DNA of 39,521 nt from NCBI GenBank assembly GCA_005879535.1, contig VBKI01000074.1, forward strand, positions 1 to 39,521, given 5' to 3'. Every line of letters begins with the position of its first letter. Within the stretch, counting starts at the first letter, position 1. The notes under the pieces were generated by a model, which did no database searches, had not been told where the DNA came from, and was given only the letters and a program-made list of their open reading frames with translations. Source of the stretch: Deltaproteobacteria bacterium. Lineage in GTDB: Bacteria; Myxococcota; Myxococcia; Myxococcales; 40CM-4-68-19. This document shows, piece after piece, positions 8,813-15,622 of the stretch. The position numbers were made by a program, and so were the translations under genes.

Positions 8813-10341
8813 TTGTCGAGCCCCAGCTTTGCCGCCAGCCCGATCCGCTGCAGCTTTCCCGTCGGTCCGCGCGGCAGCTCGGTGACGAAGACGATCTTGT
8901 GCGGCACCTTGTAATGGGCGAGGTGCTTTCCGGCGAATTCCCGCAGCTCACGCTCGGTGGCCGTCTTCCCTTCCTTCAGCACCACCGCGGCCGCCACTTC
9001 CTCGCCCAGGTTCTCCTGCGGCATCCCGAACGTGAGCGCGAGTTGGACCGAGGGATGGTCCATCAGCACGACGTCGACCTCCAGCGGCGAAACCTTCTCG
9101 CCTCCGCGGTTGATCATCTCCTTCAGGCGACCGATGATCCGCAGATACCCGTCCTCGTCGAGCGAGCCTTGGTCGCCCGTGCGGAACCAGCCGTTGACGA
9201 ATGCCTTGGCGTTCGCTTCCGGGTTGTTGACGTAGCCGCGGGTGACGTTGGGACCGCGCACCACGATCTCGCCGCCCGCGCCCTGGGGAAGCAACGTGCC
9301 GGCATCGTCCATGATGCCGACCTCCGGGCCGGCGGCAATGCCGACCGAGCCGGGCTTGCGCGGCCGCGGAGGCAGTGGATTGGAGGCCATCTGGTGAGAC
9401 GCCTCGGTCATTCCATACGCCTCGATCACCGGCGCCTGGAACGCCGCCTCCAGCTCCGCCATCAGGCGAGGGCGCAGCGAGGCCGACGACGAGCGGAGCA
9501 ACCGCAGCCGCCGGCGAGCGAGGATCTCCTTGTTCCGCTCGGCGCGGCCGAGGATCGCGCGATGCATGGTGGGAACGCCAGTGGTCCAGGTGGGGTGAAT
9601 CTCCTCGACCCAGTGGAAGAAACGCAGCGCATTGAACCCCGGGGTCACGAACACCTGCGCTCCCGCGGAGAGCGACGACAGCACACCCGCCACCAGCCCG
9701 TGGATGTGGAAGAGCGGCATGATCTGCAGGCAAGTGTCGTCCGGCGTCAGCGCGAGCGCGGCGGCGATGTGCCTCGCCGAGGCGCTCAAATTCGACTGCG
9801 TGAGCGGGACGAGCTTCGGGCGAGCTGTGGTTCCGCTGGTGTGCAGCAAAAGCGCGATGTCCTCACCCTTCCCGGTGCCCGGCGACTTCGCCTTTCCACG
9901 CAACGTCGGGGGAGCCTCCAGCCGGAAGGCCCCCGCGCCCTTTGCAGGCTCCGGATGCAGCTCGACGACGGGGATGGAGAGCTTCGCCGCCACCTTTCGC
10001 GCTGGCGAGTCCACGCCGGCCTCGACCACGAGGGCCTTCGGGCTCAGGTCGCCCAGGTAGAAGTCGAGCTCGTCCTCGCGGTAGCCGGGATTCAACGGCG
10101 CCGTCGCGACTCCCGTGGCGAGGCACGGGAAGGCAGCGGCCATTTCCGGCCCGTTGCGCAGGACCATCGCGACGCGGTCGCCGCGTCCGATTCCCATCGC
10201 GTTGACGGCGTCGATGGTGCGCGCCGCCAGCTCGCGCAAGGCGTGCCAGGTCAGCGGCTTCGAAGAATCGGGCGCGCTGATGGCGCTCGATCCGGCGGCG
10301 CCCCGCGAGAGCTGCGTCAGAATGGCGTCGGGATCCTGCAC
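8809..10341 (-). CDS. AMP-dependent acyl-CoA synthetase, oxalate/medium-chain type
   Basis: This 510-residue ANL-superfamily ligase activates a carboxylate with ATP to an acyl-adenylate and then a CoA thioester. Visible motifs are the P-loop LLLHTSGTTARPKLVPLTQ, the adenine/hinge region RTGDQGSLDEDGYLRIIGR followed by LKEMINRGGEKVSP, and the C-terminal catalytic lysine in RGPTGKLQR. The N-terminal segment ATAPLNPGYREDELDFYL resembles oxalyl-CoA synthetases of the AAE3 type, but the substrate cannot be read from sequence. It starts with GTG 13 nt after the hydrolase-like gene and overlaps the PanE-like gene by ATGA. Its place in a PHA synthase operon suggests that it activates a hydroxy acid for polymerisation or recycling. 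Confidence 0.88.
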   Translation of the reverse strand: MQDPDAILTQLSRGAAGSSAISAPDSSKPLTWHALRELAARTIDAVNAMGIGRGDRVAMVLRNGPEMAAAFPCLATGVATAPLNPGYREDELDFYLGDLSPKALVVEAGVDSPARKVAAKLSIPVVELHPEPAKGAGAFRLEAPPTLRGKAKSPGTGKGEDIALLLHTSGTTARPKLVPLTQSNLSASARHIAAALALTPDDTCLQIMPLFHIHGLVAGVLSSLSAGAQVFVTPGFNALRFFHWVEEIHPTWTTGVPTMHRAILGRAERNKEILARRRLRLLRSSSASLRPRLMAELEAAFQAPVIEAYGMTEASHQMASNPLPPRPRKPGSVGIAAGPEVGIMDDAGTLLPQGAGGEIVVRGPNVTRGYVNNPEANAKAFVNGWFRTGDQGSLDEDGYLRIIGRLKEMINRGGEKVSPLEVDVVLMDHPSVQLALTFGMPQENLGEEVAAAVVLKEGKTATERELREFAGKHLAHYKVPHKIVFVTELPRGPTGKLQRIGLAAKLGLDK

Positions 10342-10354
10342 GGTGTCGCGTCTA

Positions 10355-11443
10355 TCACGGACGCGCCTCCCCAGCGTGCATCGGTTCGCCGGATCCGTCC
10401 ACCTCGAAGCGCAACTCGCGATCGCCGAGGTTCTCGAAATGGCTCTCGACTTCCGCCTCGCTGACGTCGGCGAGCGACGAATGCCGCCACCTGGGCTTCT
10501 GGTCCTTGTCGATCAAGACGGCGCGCACGCCTTCGTAGAAGTCCGGGCCGGCGATCACGTGCATCATCGCGCGGTACTCGAGCGTCAACGCGTCTTCGAT
10601 CTCGAGAGCCGAGCCCTCCTGATTGACGCGCAATGCGAGCTTGAGGCTGAGCGGCGAGGCGCGATCCATCGCCGAGAGCGCGTCCTTTGCCCACTGCGAA
10701 TCCTCGCTCCGCAGCGCGGAGACGATCGCCTCGACCGTGTCGTGCCGGAAGCAGCGATCGATCGCCGGCCGCAGCGCCGCCAGCCTCGATCTTCCCGGAT
10801 CGGCGGCGAATCGCGCCACCACGGCGCCGACGTCCGCCGACTCAGTCGCCAACGCCTCGGCGAGCCCGGCGAACCGCGCTTGCGGCACGAAATGCCGCGC
10901 CAGCCCAAGGGACATCGCGTCCGCGGCATCCGCGCGCGCGCCGGTGAGCGAGAGAAAGAGACCGATCTTTCCGGGCGTACGGCCGAGGAACCGGGTGGCA
11001 GCGACGTCCGGAAACGACCCGATGAAGACCTCCGGCATGGCGAATACGGTGGTCTCCGAGGCGACGCAGTGTGAGCCGTTCACCGAGAGACCCGCTCCGC
11101 CGCCCATGGTGATTCCGTGCGTCAGCGCAACCCATGGTTTGCGGAAGCGGTGGATGCGCCGCATCAGGTGAAACTCTTCGCGGAAAAGCTCCGTCTTGTA
11201 GTCGCCGGGCCCAGGCGGATGATGGCGTGAGGCGTGCACGGCGCGCACGTCGCCGCCGGCGCAGAACGCGCGTCCTTCGCCGCGCAGCATCACCGCGTGC
11301 ACGGAGCGATCCGACTCCCAGGCGGCGATTTGCCGATCGAGCGAACGGACCATCTCCAGCGTCAGCGCGTTGAGCGCTTTCGGCCGGTTCAGCGTGGCGA
11401 CGCCGAGCCGGCGCCGCTGTTCGAACTGGACGCTGTCGATCAT
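10355..11443 (-). CDS. 3-hydroxyisobutyryl-CoA hydrolase-like crotonase-fold protein
   Basis: This 362-residue crotonase-superfamily protein has the length and motifs of the HIBCH subgroup rather than short enoyl-CoA hydratases. It shows GRAFCAGGDVRAV (first oxyanion-hole segment), GITMGGGAGLSVNG (second) and FAMPEVFIGSFPDVAATRFL, whose Glu and Asp match the catalytic pair of HIBCH. HIBCH releases 3-hydroxyisobutyrate in valine degradation. Its start overlaps the phaC stop (TGATG), so it is translated with the PHA synthase. In this setting it could trim or recycle hydroxyacyl-CoA, including branched C4 species such as those made by the neighbouring 2-HIBA locus. An enoyl-CoA hydratase role supplying PHA monomers is the main alternative. 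Confidence 0.85.
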   Translation of the reverse strand: MIDSVQFEQRRRLGVATLNRPKALNALTLEMVRSLDRQIAAWESDRSVHAVMLRGEGRAFCAGGDVRAVHASRHHPPGPGDYKTELFREEFHLMRRIHRFRKPWVALTHGITMGGGAGLSVNGSHCVASETTVFAMPEVFIGSFPDVAATRFLGRTPGKIGLFLSLTGARADAADAMSLGLARHFVPQARFAGLAEALATESADVGAVVARFAADPGRSRLAALRPAIDRCFRHDTVEAIVSALRSEDSQWAKDALSAMDRASPLSLKLALRVNQEGSALEIEDALTLEYRAMMHVIAGPDFYEGVRAVLIDKDQKPRWRHSSLADVSEAEVESHFENLGDRELRFEVDGSGEPMHAGEARP

Positions 11444-12522
11444 CAGTCGGACCGTGCTGCAATCCACGATTCGACCTTGGGCCACGTCCCCTTCGACGCC
11501 CCGCTGCCGGCCATCACGCCGATGTGACCACCCGGGACCTTCAGCTCCGTCTTGTCCAGGCTCCCCACCTTGTCGAGCAGCCGCGCAGACTGGCATGGCG
11601 GCGTGATGTGGTCGTCGACGGCGATGACGTTGAGGAGGTTCGCCCGCAGGTCGTTCAGATCGACCTTCTCGCCGCGGATGGTGAGCGTACCGTTCATCAG
11701 CTTGTTGCCGCGATAGAAGTCGACGATGAACTGGCGGTAGGCGCCGCCCGCGAGCGGGATGGCGTCGTTCACCCAGGTGTTCATGGCGTGCCAGGACTCG
11801 ACCACCTTCGGGTTGTCGAGGTTGTCCAGCAGCCGCACGTAGCCGCCGACGAAGTTCTCCACCGGCTTCAGCATCTTGGCGCCGTAATCGATCAGGCCGG
11901 CGGGCATGTTCCCGAACGCCTGCAACACGCGATCGACGTCGAAGTACCGCTCCTCGGTCATCCTCGCGAGCGAGATCTGCTCCCTGTCGGTGAAGTCCAG
12001 CGGCGCGGTCAGCAGGATCAGGCTCTTCAGCCCCTCTACGTTCCCGCGCAGCGACGCATAGAGCGTGGAGAGCATCGCTCCGATGCACCAGCCAAGCAGG
12101 TTGAACGTTTCCGAGCCGGAAACCGCCTTCAGCTTGCGCACCGCGCGGGGGATGTACTCCAGGGCGTAGTCGCCGAGGTTCATCTCCGCGTCTTCGGGAC
12201 CCGGGACGCCCCAGTCGAGCAGGTAGAGGTCGTATCCCTTGTTCAGCATGTACTCGACGAAGCTGTTTCCCGGGCGCAGGTCGAGGATCGACGAGCGGTT
12301 CATCAAGGCGAAGATCAGGAGCAGAGGGATGCGGTGGCGCTCCTCCGCCGGCTTCACAGGCGTGTACCGGTAGAGCGTCGCTTTGTTCAGCGTCCAGATG
12401 GCCTGGCGCGGGGTCTGGCCGATGGGTGCTTTGGTCGTGGTGACTTTGACCAGGTTATCGACCATCGTGGAAAACCGATCGAGGAGACCCGGCGAGCTTT
12501 CTTGCGTGCCGGCCAAGGTCAA
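11443..12522 (-). CDS. phaC: Class III poly(R)-hydroxyalkanoate synthase, PhaC subunit
   Basis: This 359-residue alpha/beta-hydrolase-fold polymerase has the length of class III PhaC (about 355), not the roughly 590 of class I. The lipase-like box is GWCIGA with catalytic Cys146. The Asp lies in AVDDHITPP (303-304) and the general-base His in PGGHIGVMAG (333). The conserved segments NRSSILDLRPG and GYDLYLLDWG are also present. It polymerises (R)-3-hydroxyacyl-CoA, normally 3-hydroxybutyryl-CoA, at the granule surface with a PhaE partner. The partner gene directly upstream overlaps it by ATGA, and the downstream hydrolase-like gene overlaps it by one base. Confidence 0.93.
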   Translation of the reverse strand: MTLAGTQESSPGLLDRFSTMVDNLVKVTTTKAPIGQTPRQAIWTLNKATLYRYTPVKPAEERHRIPLLLIFALMNRSSILDLRPGNSFVEYMLNKGYDLYLLDWGVPGPEDAEMNLGDYALEYIPRAVRKLKAVSGSETFNLLGWCIGAMLSTLYASLRGNVEGLKSLILLTAPLDFTDREQISLARMTEERYFDVDRVLQAFGNMPAGLIDYGAKMLKPVENFVGGYVRLLDNLDNPKVVESWHAMNTWVNDAIPLAGGAYRQFIVDFYRGNKLMNGTLTIRGEKVDLNDLRANLLNVIAVDDHITPPCQSARLLDKVGSLDKTELKVPGGHIGVMAGSGASKGTWPKVESWIAARSD

Positions 12523-12926
12523 GCCTCCTTGGCGGCGATGGACGACCCGTTGTCAGGCTTCACCTCGCGATCGCGCGCCGCCGGCCCGCGCTGAGGCCGC
12601 GGTCCCGCCGACCGTCGAAGCTGCTCGAGAGCGGCGCCGAGATCGTCGAGCGTCATCTCGATGTGCGTGAGCCGCTGGGCGATCCCGAGGACTTCTTCCC
12701 GCGAGGGCATGTTCATCTGCGCCAGCAGCGGAGACATTACCGACTCGCTGGCCTTGCGGAAGAGCGCCAGGCCGAGCAGCGCCGGCTTGACGATCATCCC
12801 CTGCAGCCGCTGGTACTCGTGCGAGCTGGTGAGGTTGAGCGCCAGTTTCGCCCAGGCGTCCATGACGCCGTCGCGCGCATCCTGCAACAGCTTCTTGACG
12901 TCGATCTTCTTCTCGGCCTCGCCCAT
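12519..12926 (-). CDS. Short PhaE-like PHA synthase subunit
   Basis: This 135-residue, mostly helical protein is coupled to phaC by an ATGA overlap, the place where class III/IV operons carry phaE or phaR. It has the segment LLAQMNMPSREEVLGIAQRL followed by a heptad-like helix (THIEMTLDDLGAALEQLRR). This resembles the C-terminal 'MN(M/L)PTRSEVDxLxRRxxELRR' region of PhaE. It is far shorter than Allochromatium PhaE (about 350) or Bacillus PhaR (about 200), so the N-terminal part is largely missing. The C-terminal tail is charged and probably disordered. GGAGG lies 5-6 nt upstream of the ATG. The assignment rests on context and the C-terminal motif; a phasin-like granule protein is the alternative. 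Confidence 0.65.
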   Translation of the reverse strand: MGEAEKKIDVKKLLQDARDGVMDAWAKLALNLTSSHEYQRLQGMIVKPALLGLALFRKASESVMSPLLAQMNMPSREEVLGIAQRLTHIEMTLDDLGAALEQLRRSAGPRPQRGPAARDREVKPDNGSSIAAKEA

Positions 12927-13013
12927 GTTCGCCTCCGCGATCAGTGATCTAATCCACTGGACAGGGAAAAGGGTACCCCTGCCGGAGGATGGCGGTTGGG
13001 TTCTCGAGGCCAG

Positions 13014-13042
13014 GGTCCGGCCGCCCGTTGGGCGACCGGACC
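13014..13042 (-). terminator. Strong hairpin between phasin and phaE-like genes
   Basis: An inverted repeat lies 8 nt beyond the phasin stop. The arms are GGTCCGG (13014-13020) plus CGCCC (13022-13026), pairing with GGGCG (13030-13034) plus CCGGACC (13036-13042), with a single internal C/A mismatch and a GTT loop. It gives 12 GC-rich base pairs. There is no T-run after it on the minus strand, so it is not a textbook intrinsic terminator. It may cause partial termination or protect the phasin mRNA 3' end, so that phasin exceeds synthase. Confidence 0.6.
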
Positions 13043-13050
13043 GATACCAC

Positions 13051-13308
13051 TTACGCCTTGGGCGTGAAGAGATCCGCGGCGCTGCGGGTCGCCGCCAGCA
13101 CCAGCTTCCGCCACTCGCCGCCGATCTGCTCGGCGAAGGCGATCTGCTCGTGCGCGGCGCGGTTCGCGCCCTCCACGAGCTCGTTCATCTGTGCCACGCT
13201 CTTGCTCTGCAGCCTGGCGAGCTCGGCAACCGCCGCCTCGAAGCGAGCGGTCTGCTCCGCGATGAGCTTTTCCATCGTGGGAATGGTCTTCTCGGTCTGT
13301 TCGGCCAT
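13051..13308 (-). CDS. phaP: Small phasin-like PHA granule protein
   Basis: This 85-residue protein begins MAEQTEKTIPTMEKLIAEQ and is almost wholly helical. It contains the phasin-type stretch FEAAVAELARLQSKSVAQMN, then helical segments rich in Ala, Glu and Gln ending with SAADLFTPKA. Phasins coat PHA granules and are made in large amounts. At 85 residues it is shorter than most (110-190). Its position as first gene of the PHA operon, with its own promoter and operator-like repeats, supports the call. The ATG at 13308 is preferred over an upstream ATG at 13398, which would place translation over the promoter; GGAG lies about 11 nt upstream. The strong hairpin follows its stop. Confidence 0.72.
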   Translation of the reverse strand: MAEQTEKTIPTMEKLIAEQTARFEAAVAELARLQSKSVAQMNELVEGANRAAHEQIAFAEQIGGEWRKLVLAATRSAADLFTPKA

Positions 13309-13356
13309 CTTGTCGTTGCTCCGGTATAAGAACGGGTCGTTGCCGGCCCGTTGGTT

Positions 13357-13374
13357 TTGTGCAGTGCAACATAA
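13357..13374. repeat. Operator-like repeat, copy 1 (TTGTGCAGTGCAACATAA)
   Basis: This 18-bp element contains the odd palindrome TGCA-G-TGCA and recurs with one mismatch 45 bp away. It covers the -10 and the predicted start of the phasin promoter. PHA operons are commonly controlled by PhaR, which binds granules and TGC-rich DNA; known sites in Paracoccus and Rhodobacter are of the CTGC-N-GCAG kind. The resemblance is suggestive, not proof. Confidence 0.6.
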
Positions 13375-13395
13375 CGTCTCGCTCTGCGCTGTCAA
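13368..13395 (-). promoter_or_regulatory. Sigma-70-type promoter for the phasin/PHA operon
   Basis: On the minus strand there is a perfect -35 hexamer TTGACA (13395-13390), a 16-bp spacer and TATGTT (13373-13368) as the -10, matching four of six consensus bases. Transcription would start near 13361, leaving about 53 nt of leader before the phasin ATG. The -10 lies inside one copy of the 18-bp repeat (13357-13374), and the other copy lies just upstream of the -35. That is the layout of a repressed promoter. Confidence 0.6.
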
Positions 13396-13401
13396 CATGA
13401 A

Positions 13402-13419
13402 TTGTGCAGTGCAACGTAA
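13402..13419. repeat. Operator-like repeat, copy 2 (TTGTGCAGTGCAACGTAA)
   Basis: This second copy is identical to the first except at one position (G for A) and has the same orientation. It sits 7 bp upstream of the -35 of the phasin promoter and 42 bp before the start of the divergent alpha/beta hydrolase. A protein bound here could affect both genes. The 45-bp start-to-start spacing is a little over four helical turns. Confidence 0.6.
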
Positions 13420-13460
13420 ACCCGCGGCGAAGCAGGTGCCTGTAGAGGGAGGGAGGGGCG

Positions 13461-14297
13461 ATGACCCAGGACATTGACCTGGAACTGTCGTCGGGAAGGC
13501 TGCACGCCCTGCGGTGGGGCCGCAGAGGGTCTTCGCCCGTGATCTGCATCCCGGGCCTCTCCTCGAATGCGCGCGCCTTCGACGCCATTGCAGCGGCTCT
13601 GACGCGGGAGGGGCATGAAGTGGTCGTGCTCGACCTGCGCGGACGCGGTCGCAGGCCGGCGGGCAGCCCCGGGACGCACGGTTGGCGGCGGCACGCCGAG
13701 AACGTGCTGGAAACGGCGCGTTTGCTCGAGTTTGCGTCCTTCGATCTCGTCGGCCACTCCATGGGCGCGTTCATCGCCATGCAAGCGGCTGCTTTGCGCG
13801 GGGACGGCATCCGGCGGCTGGTGCTGATCGACGGCGTCGGCGTGCCTGAAGCGGCGGCGATTCCACCCCTCCTCGCTGCAGTGCAACGCCTCGAAACCGT
13901 GTACCCGAGCCGGGAGGCGTACTGCGCGATGGTCCAGAGCCACGGAACGGCGGTCCCCTGGGACGAGCTCTGGAAGGAACATTTCCTCTACGAGCTCGAG
14001 GACGTGCCCTTCGGCGTCAGGCCGCGCACGTCGAAGGCGGCGGTGTTCGAGGACGTCGTCTACGGTTCGCAGCACGATGCAAGGACGTTCTGGCCGTCTC
14101 TTGACATGCCCACGCTGCTGGTCCGCGCCGCGCGCCCGCTGACGCCGGGCGGGGGGTCCGTGGTGGGCGCCGCGCTGCGCGACGAATTCATCCGCGCGGT
14201 GCCGTCCGCGAAGACGCTCGACGTCGATGCCAACCACTATGGCGTGATGGCGCACCCGGAAGCGCTGCGCGCCATCACTGGCTTTCTCACTTGTTGA
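13461..14297 (+). CDS. Alpha/beta hydrolase
   Basis: This 278-residue cytosolic alpha/beta-hydrolase-fold enzyme has an oxyanion-region motif ICIPGLSSNARAFD, a nucleophile elbow GHSMGAF, and a late His in NHYGVM that would complete the triad. GGGAGGGAGGGG directly upstream of the ATG is a strong ribosome binding site. It is divergent from the phasin gene and shares the operator-like repeats with it. That suggests a role with PHA or hydroxyacyl metabolism, for example an esterase, oligomer hydrolase or thioesterase. It does not resemble classic intracellular PhaZ depolymerases, so the substrate is unknown. Its 3' end overlaps the convergent MFS gene by 11 bp. Confidence 0.85.
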   Translation: MTQDIDLELSSGRLHALRWGRRGSSPVICIPGLSSNARAFDAIAAALTREGHEVVVLDLRGRGRRPAGSPGTHGWRRHAENVLETARLLEFASFDLVGHSMGAFIAMQAAALRGDGIRRLVLIDGVGVPEAAAIPPLLAAVQRLETVYPSREAYCAMVQSHGTAVPWDELWKEHFLYELEDVPFGVRPRTSKAAVFEDVVYGSQHDARTFWPSLDMPTLLVRAARPLTPGGGSVVGAALRDEFIRAVPSAKTLDVDANHYGVMAHPEALRAITGFLTC

Positions 14298-15609
14298 CGA
14301 GCTGGGCCGGCACCCGGAACACGAGCAGGCTCGCGATCGTCATCGAGGCCGCGATCACCCACAGCGCCGGACTGGCGCTGCCGGTCGCGTCCTTGATCCA
14401 GCCCACCATGTACGGCGCCACGAAACCGGAGATGTTGCCGACCGAGTTGACGAAGGCGATGCCGGCGGCGGCCGCTGCGCCGCCGAGGAAAGCGCCCGGC
14501 AGGTTCCAGAATTGCGACACGGTGGTGCAGACGCCCGCCGCGCCGATCGTCAGGAACAGCATCGAGAGCGCGGTGTTGTGGCTGAAGGCGGTGCTCAGGG
14601 CGAGGCCAAGCGCGCCGAGGATGCCCGGCGTGGACAGGTGCCAACGCCGCTCGCGCTTGTCGTCGGAGCGGTGGCTGACCCAGATCATCGCGATGGTGCC
14701 AGCGCCGTAAGGGATGGCCGTGAGCAGGCCGACGTTCAGGGCGTCCTTCACGCCGCTGGCCTTGATCAGCGAAGGCAGCCAGAAGCTGACGCCGTAGAGA
14801 CCCATGAGGAAGAACGCGTAGGTGACGGCGAGCAGCCACACCTTGGGCTCGCTGAACGCGTCCTTCATCGAGTGGTGCTCCTTCTTTCCCGCCTCCTCCT
14901 TGACCGCGTTTTGCAGCACCCGCCTCTCTTCCTCGCTCAACCATTTGGCGTGATGGATGTCGTCGGTCAGGTAGAAGAGCGCGACGACGCCGGCGAGGAA
15001 TGCTGGCAACGCCTCGAGCAGGAACAGCCACTGCCACCCTGCCCAGCCGTTCACGCCTTGGAACGTCTGCATGATCCAGCCGGAAAGCGGGCCGCCGACG
15101 ACTCCAGAGATGGGAATACCGGTCAGGAAGAACGCCATCACCCGCCCGCGCCTCTGCGCCGGGTACCAGTACGTCAGGTACAGGAGGATGCCCGGGATGA
15201 ATCCGGCCTCCGCCGCGCCGAGCAGGAAGCGCAGGATGTAGAACGAGGTTGGCGTCCTCACGATCATCATCAGGCCGGCGAGGATGCCCCAGGTGATCAT
15301 GATGCGGCCGATCCAGACCCGCGCACCGACCCGATACATGATCAGGTTGCTGGGCACCTCGAAGAGGAAGTACCCGATGAAGAAGATGCCGGCGCCGAGG
15401 CCGTAGACGGTCTCGCTGAATTTGAGATCGCTGAGCATCTGTAGCTTCGCGAACCCGACGTTCACCCGATCGAGGTACGCGAACACGTAGCAGGCAAAGA
15501 GGAACGGCAAGAGCCGCCAGGTCACCTTCGAGTACGCCCTCGCTTCGACGGTGTCGCCCTGCGGCACGATGCCGGGCGCGACGCCGGCGGTGGTCACATT
15601 CGTCGCCAT
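14287..15609 (-). CDS. MFS transporter, anion:cation symporter (ACS) family
   Basis: This 440-residue membrane protein has about twelve hydrophobic segments in two halves joined by a charged loop (HHAKWLSEEERRVL, residues about 215-245). Features typical of the ACS/phthalate-tartrate transporter family are YLDRVNVGFA in the first loop, GYFLFEVPSNL, the RFLLGAAEAGFIPG motif and YWYPAQRRGR. The family imports organic anions, often hydroxy- or aromatic acids, with protons. It starts 13 bp after the hcmA stop, with GAGG upstream, so it is the fifth gene of the hcm operon. The most economical guess is uptake of 2-hydroxyisobutyrate or a related C4 hydroxy acid; that is inference from position. Confidence 0.85.
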   Translation of the reverse strand: MATNVTTAGVAPGIVPQGDTVEARAYSKVTWRLLPFLFACYVFAYLDRVNVGFAKLQMLSDLKFSETVYGLGAGIFFIGYFLFEVPSNLIMYRVGARVWIGRIMITWGILAGLMMIVRTPTSFYILRFLLGAAEAGFIPGILLYLTYWYPAQRRGRVMAFFLTGIPISGVVGGPLSGWIMQTFQGVNGWAGWQWLFLLEALPAFLAGVVALFYLTDDIHHAKWLSEEERRVLQNAVKEEAGKKEHHSMKDAFSEPKVWLLAVTYAFFLMGLYGVSFWLPSLIKASGVKDALNVGLLTAIPYGAGTIAMIWVSHRSDDKRERRWHLSTPGILGALGLALSTAFSHNTALSMLFLTIGAAGVCTTVSQFWNLPGAFLGGAAAAAGIAFVNSVGNISGFVAPYMVGWIKDATGSASPALWVIAASMTIASLLVFRVPAQLVNK

Positions 15610-15622
15610 GACATCCCTCGCC

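Noticed and set aside
13461-14297. Intracellular PHB depolymerase PhaZ
   Set aside because: It has a general GHSMG hydrolase elbow and none of the typical PhaZ domains I can recognise; shared operator-like repeats alone do not justify the name.
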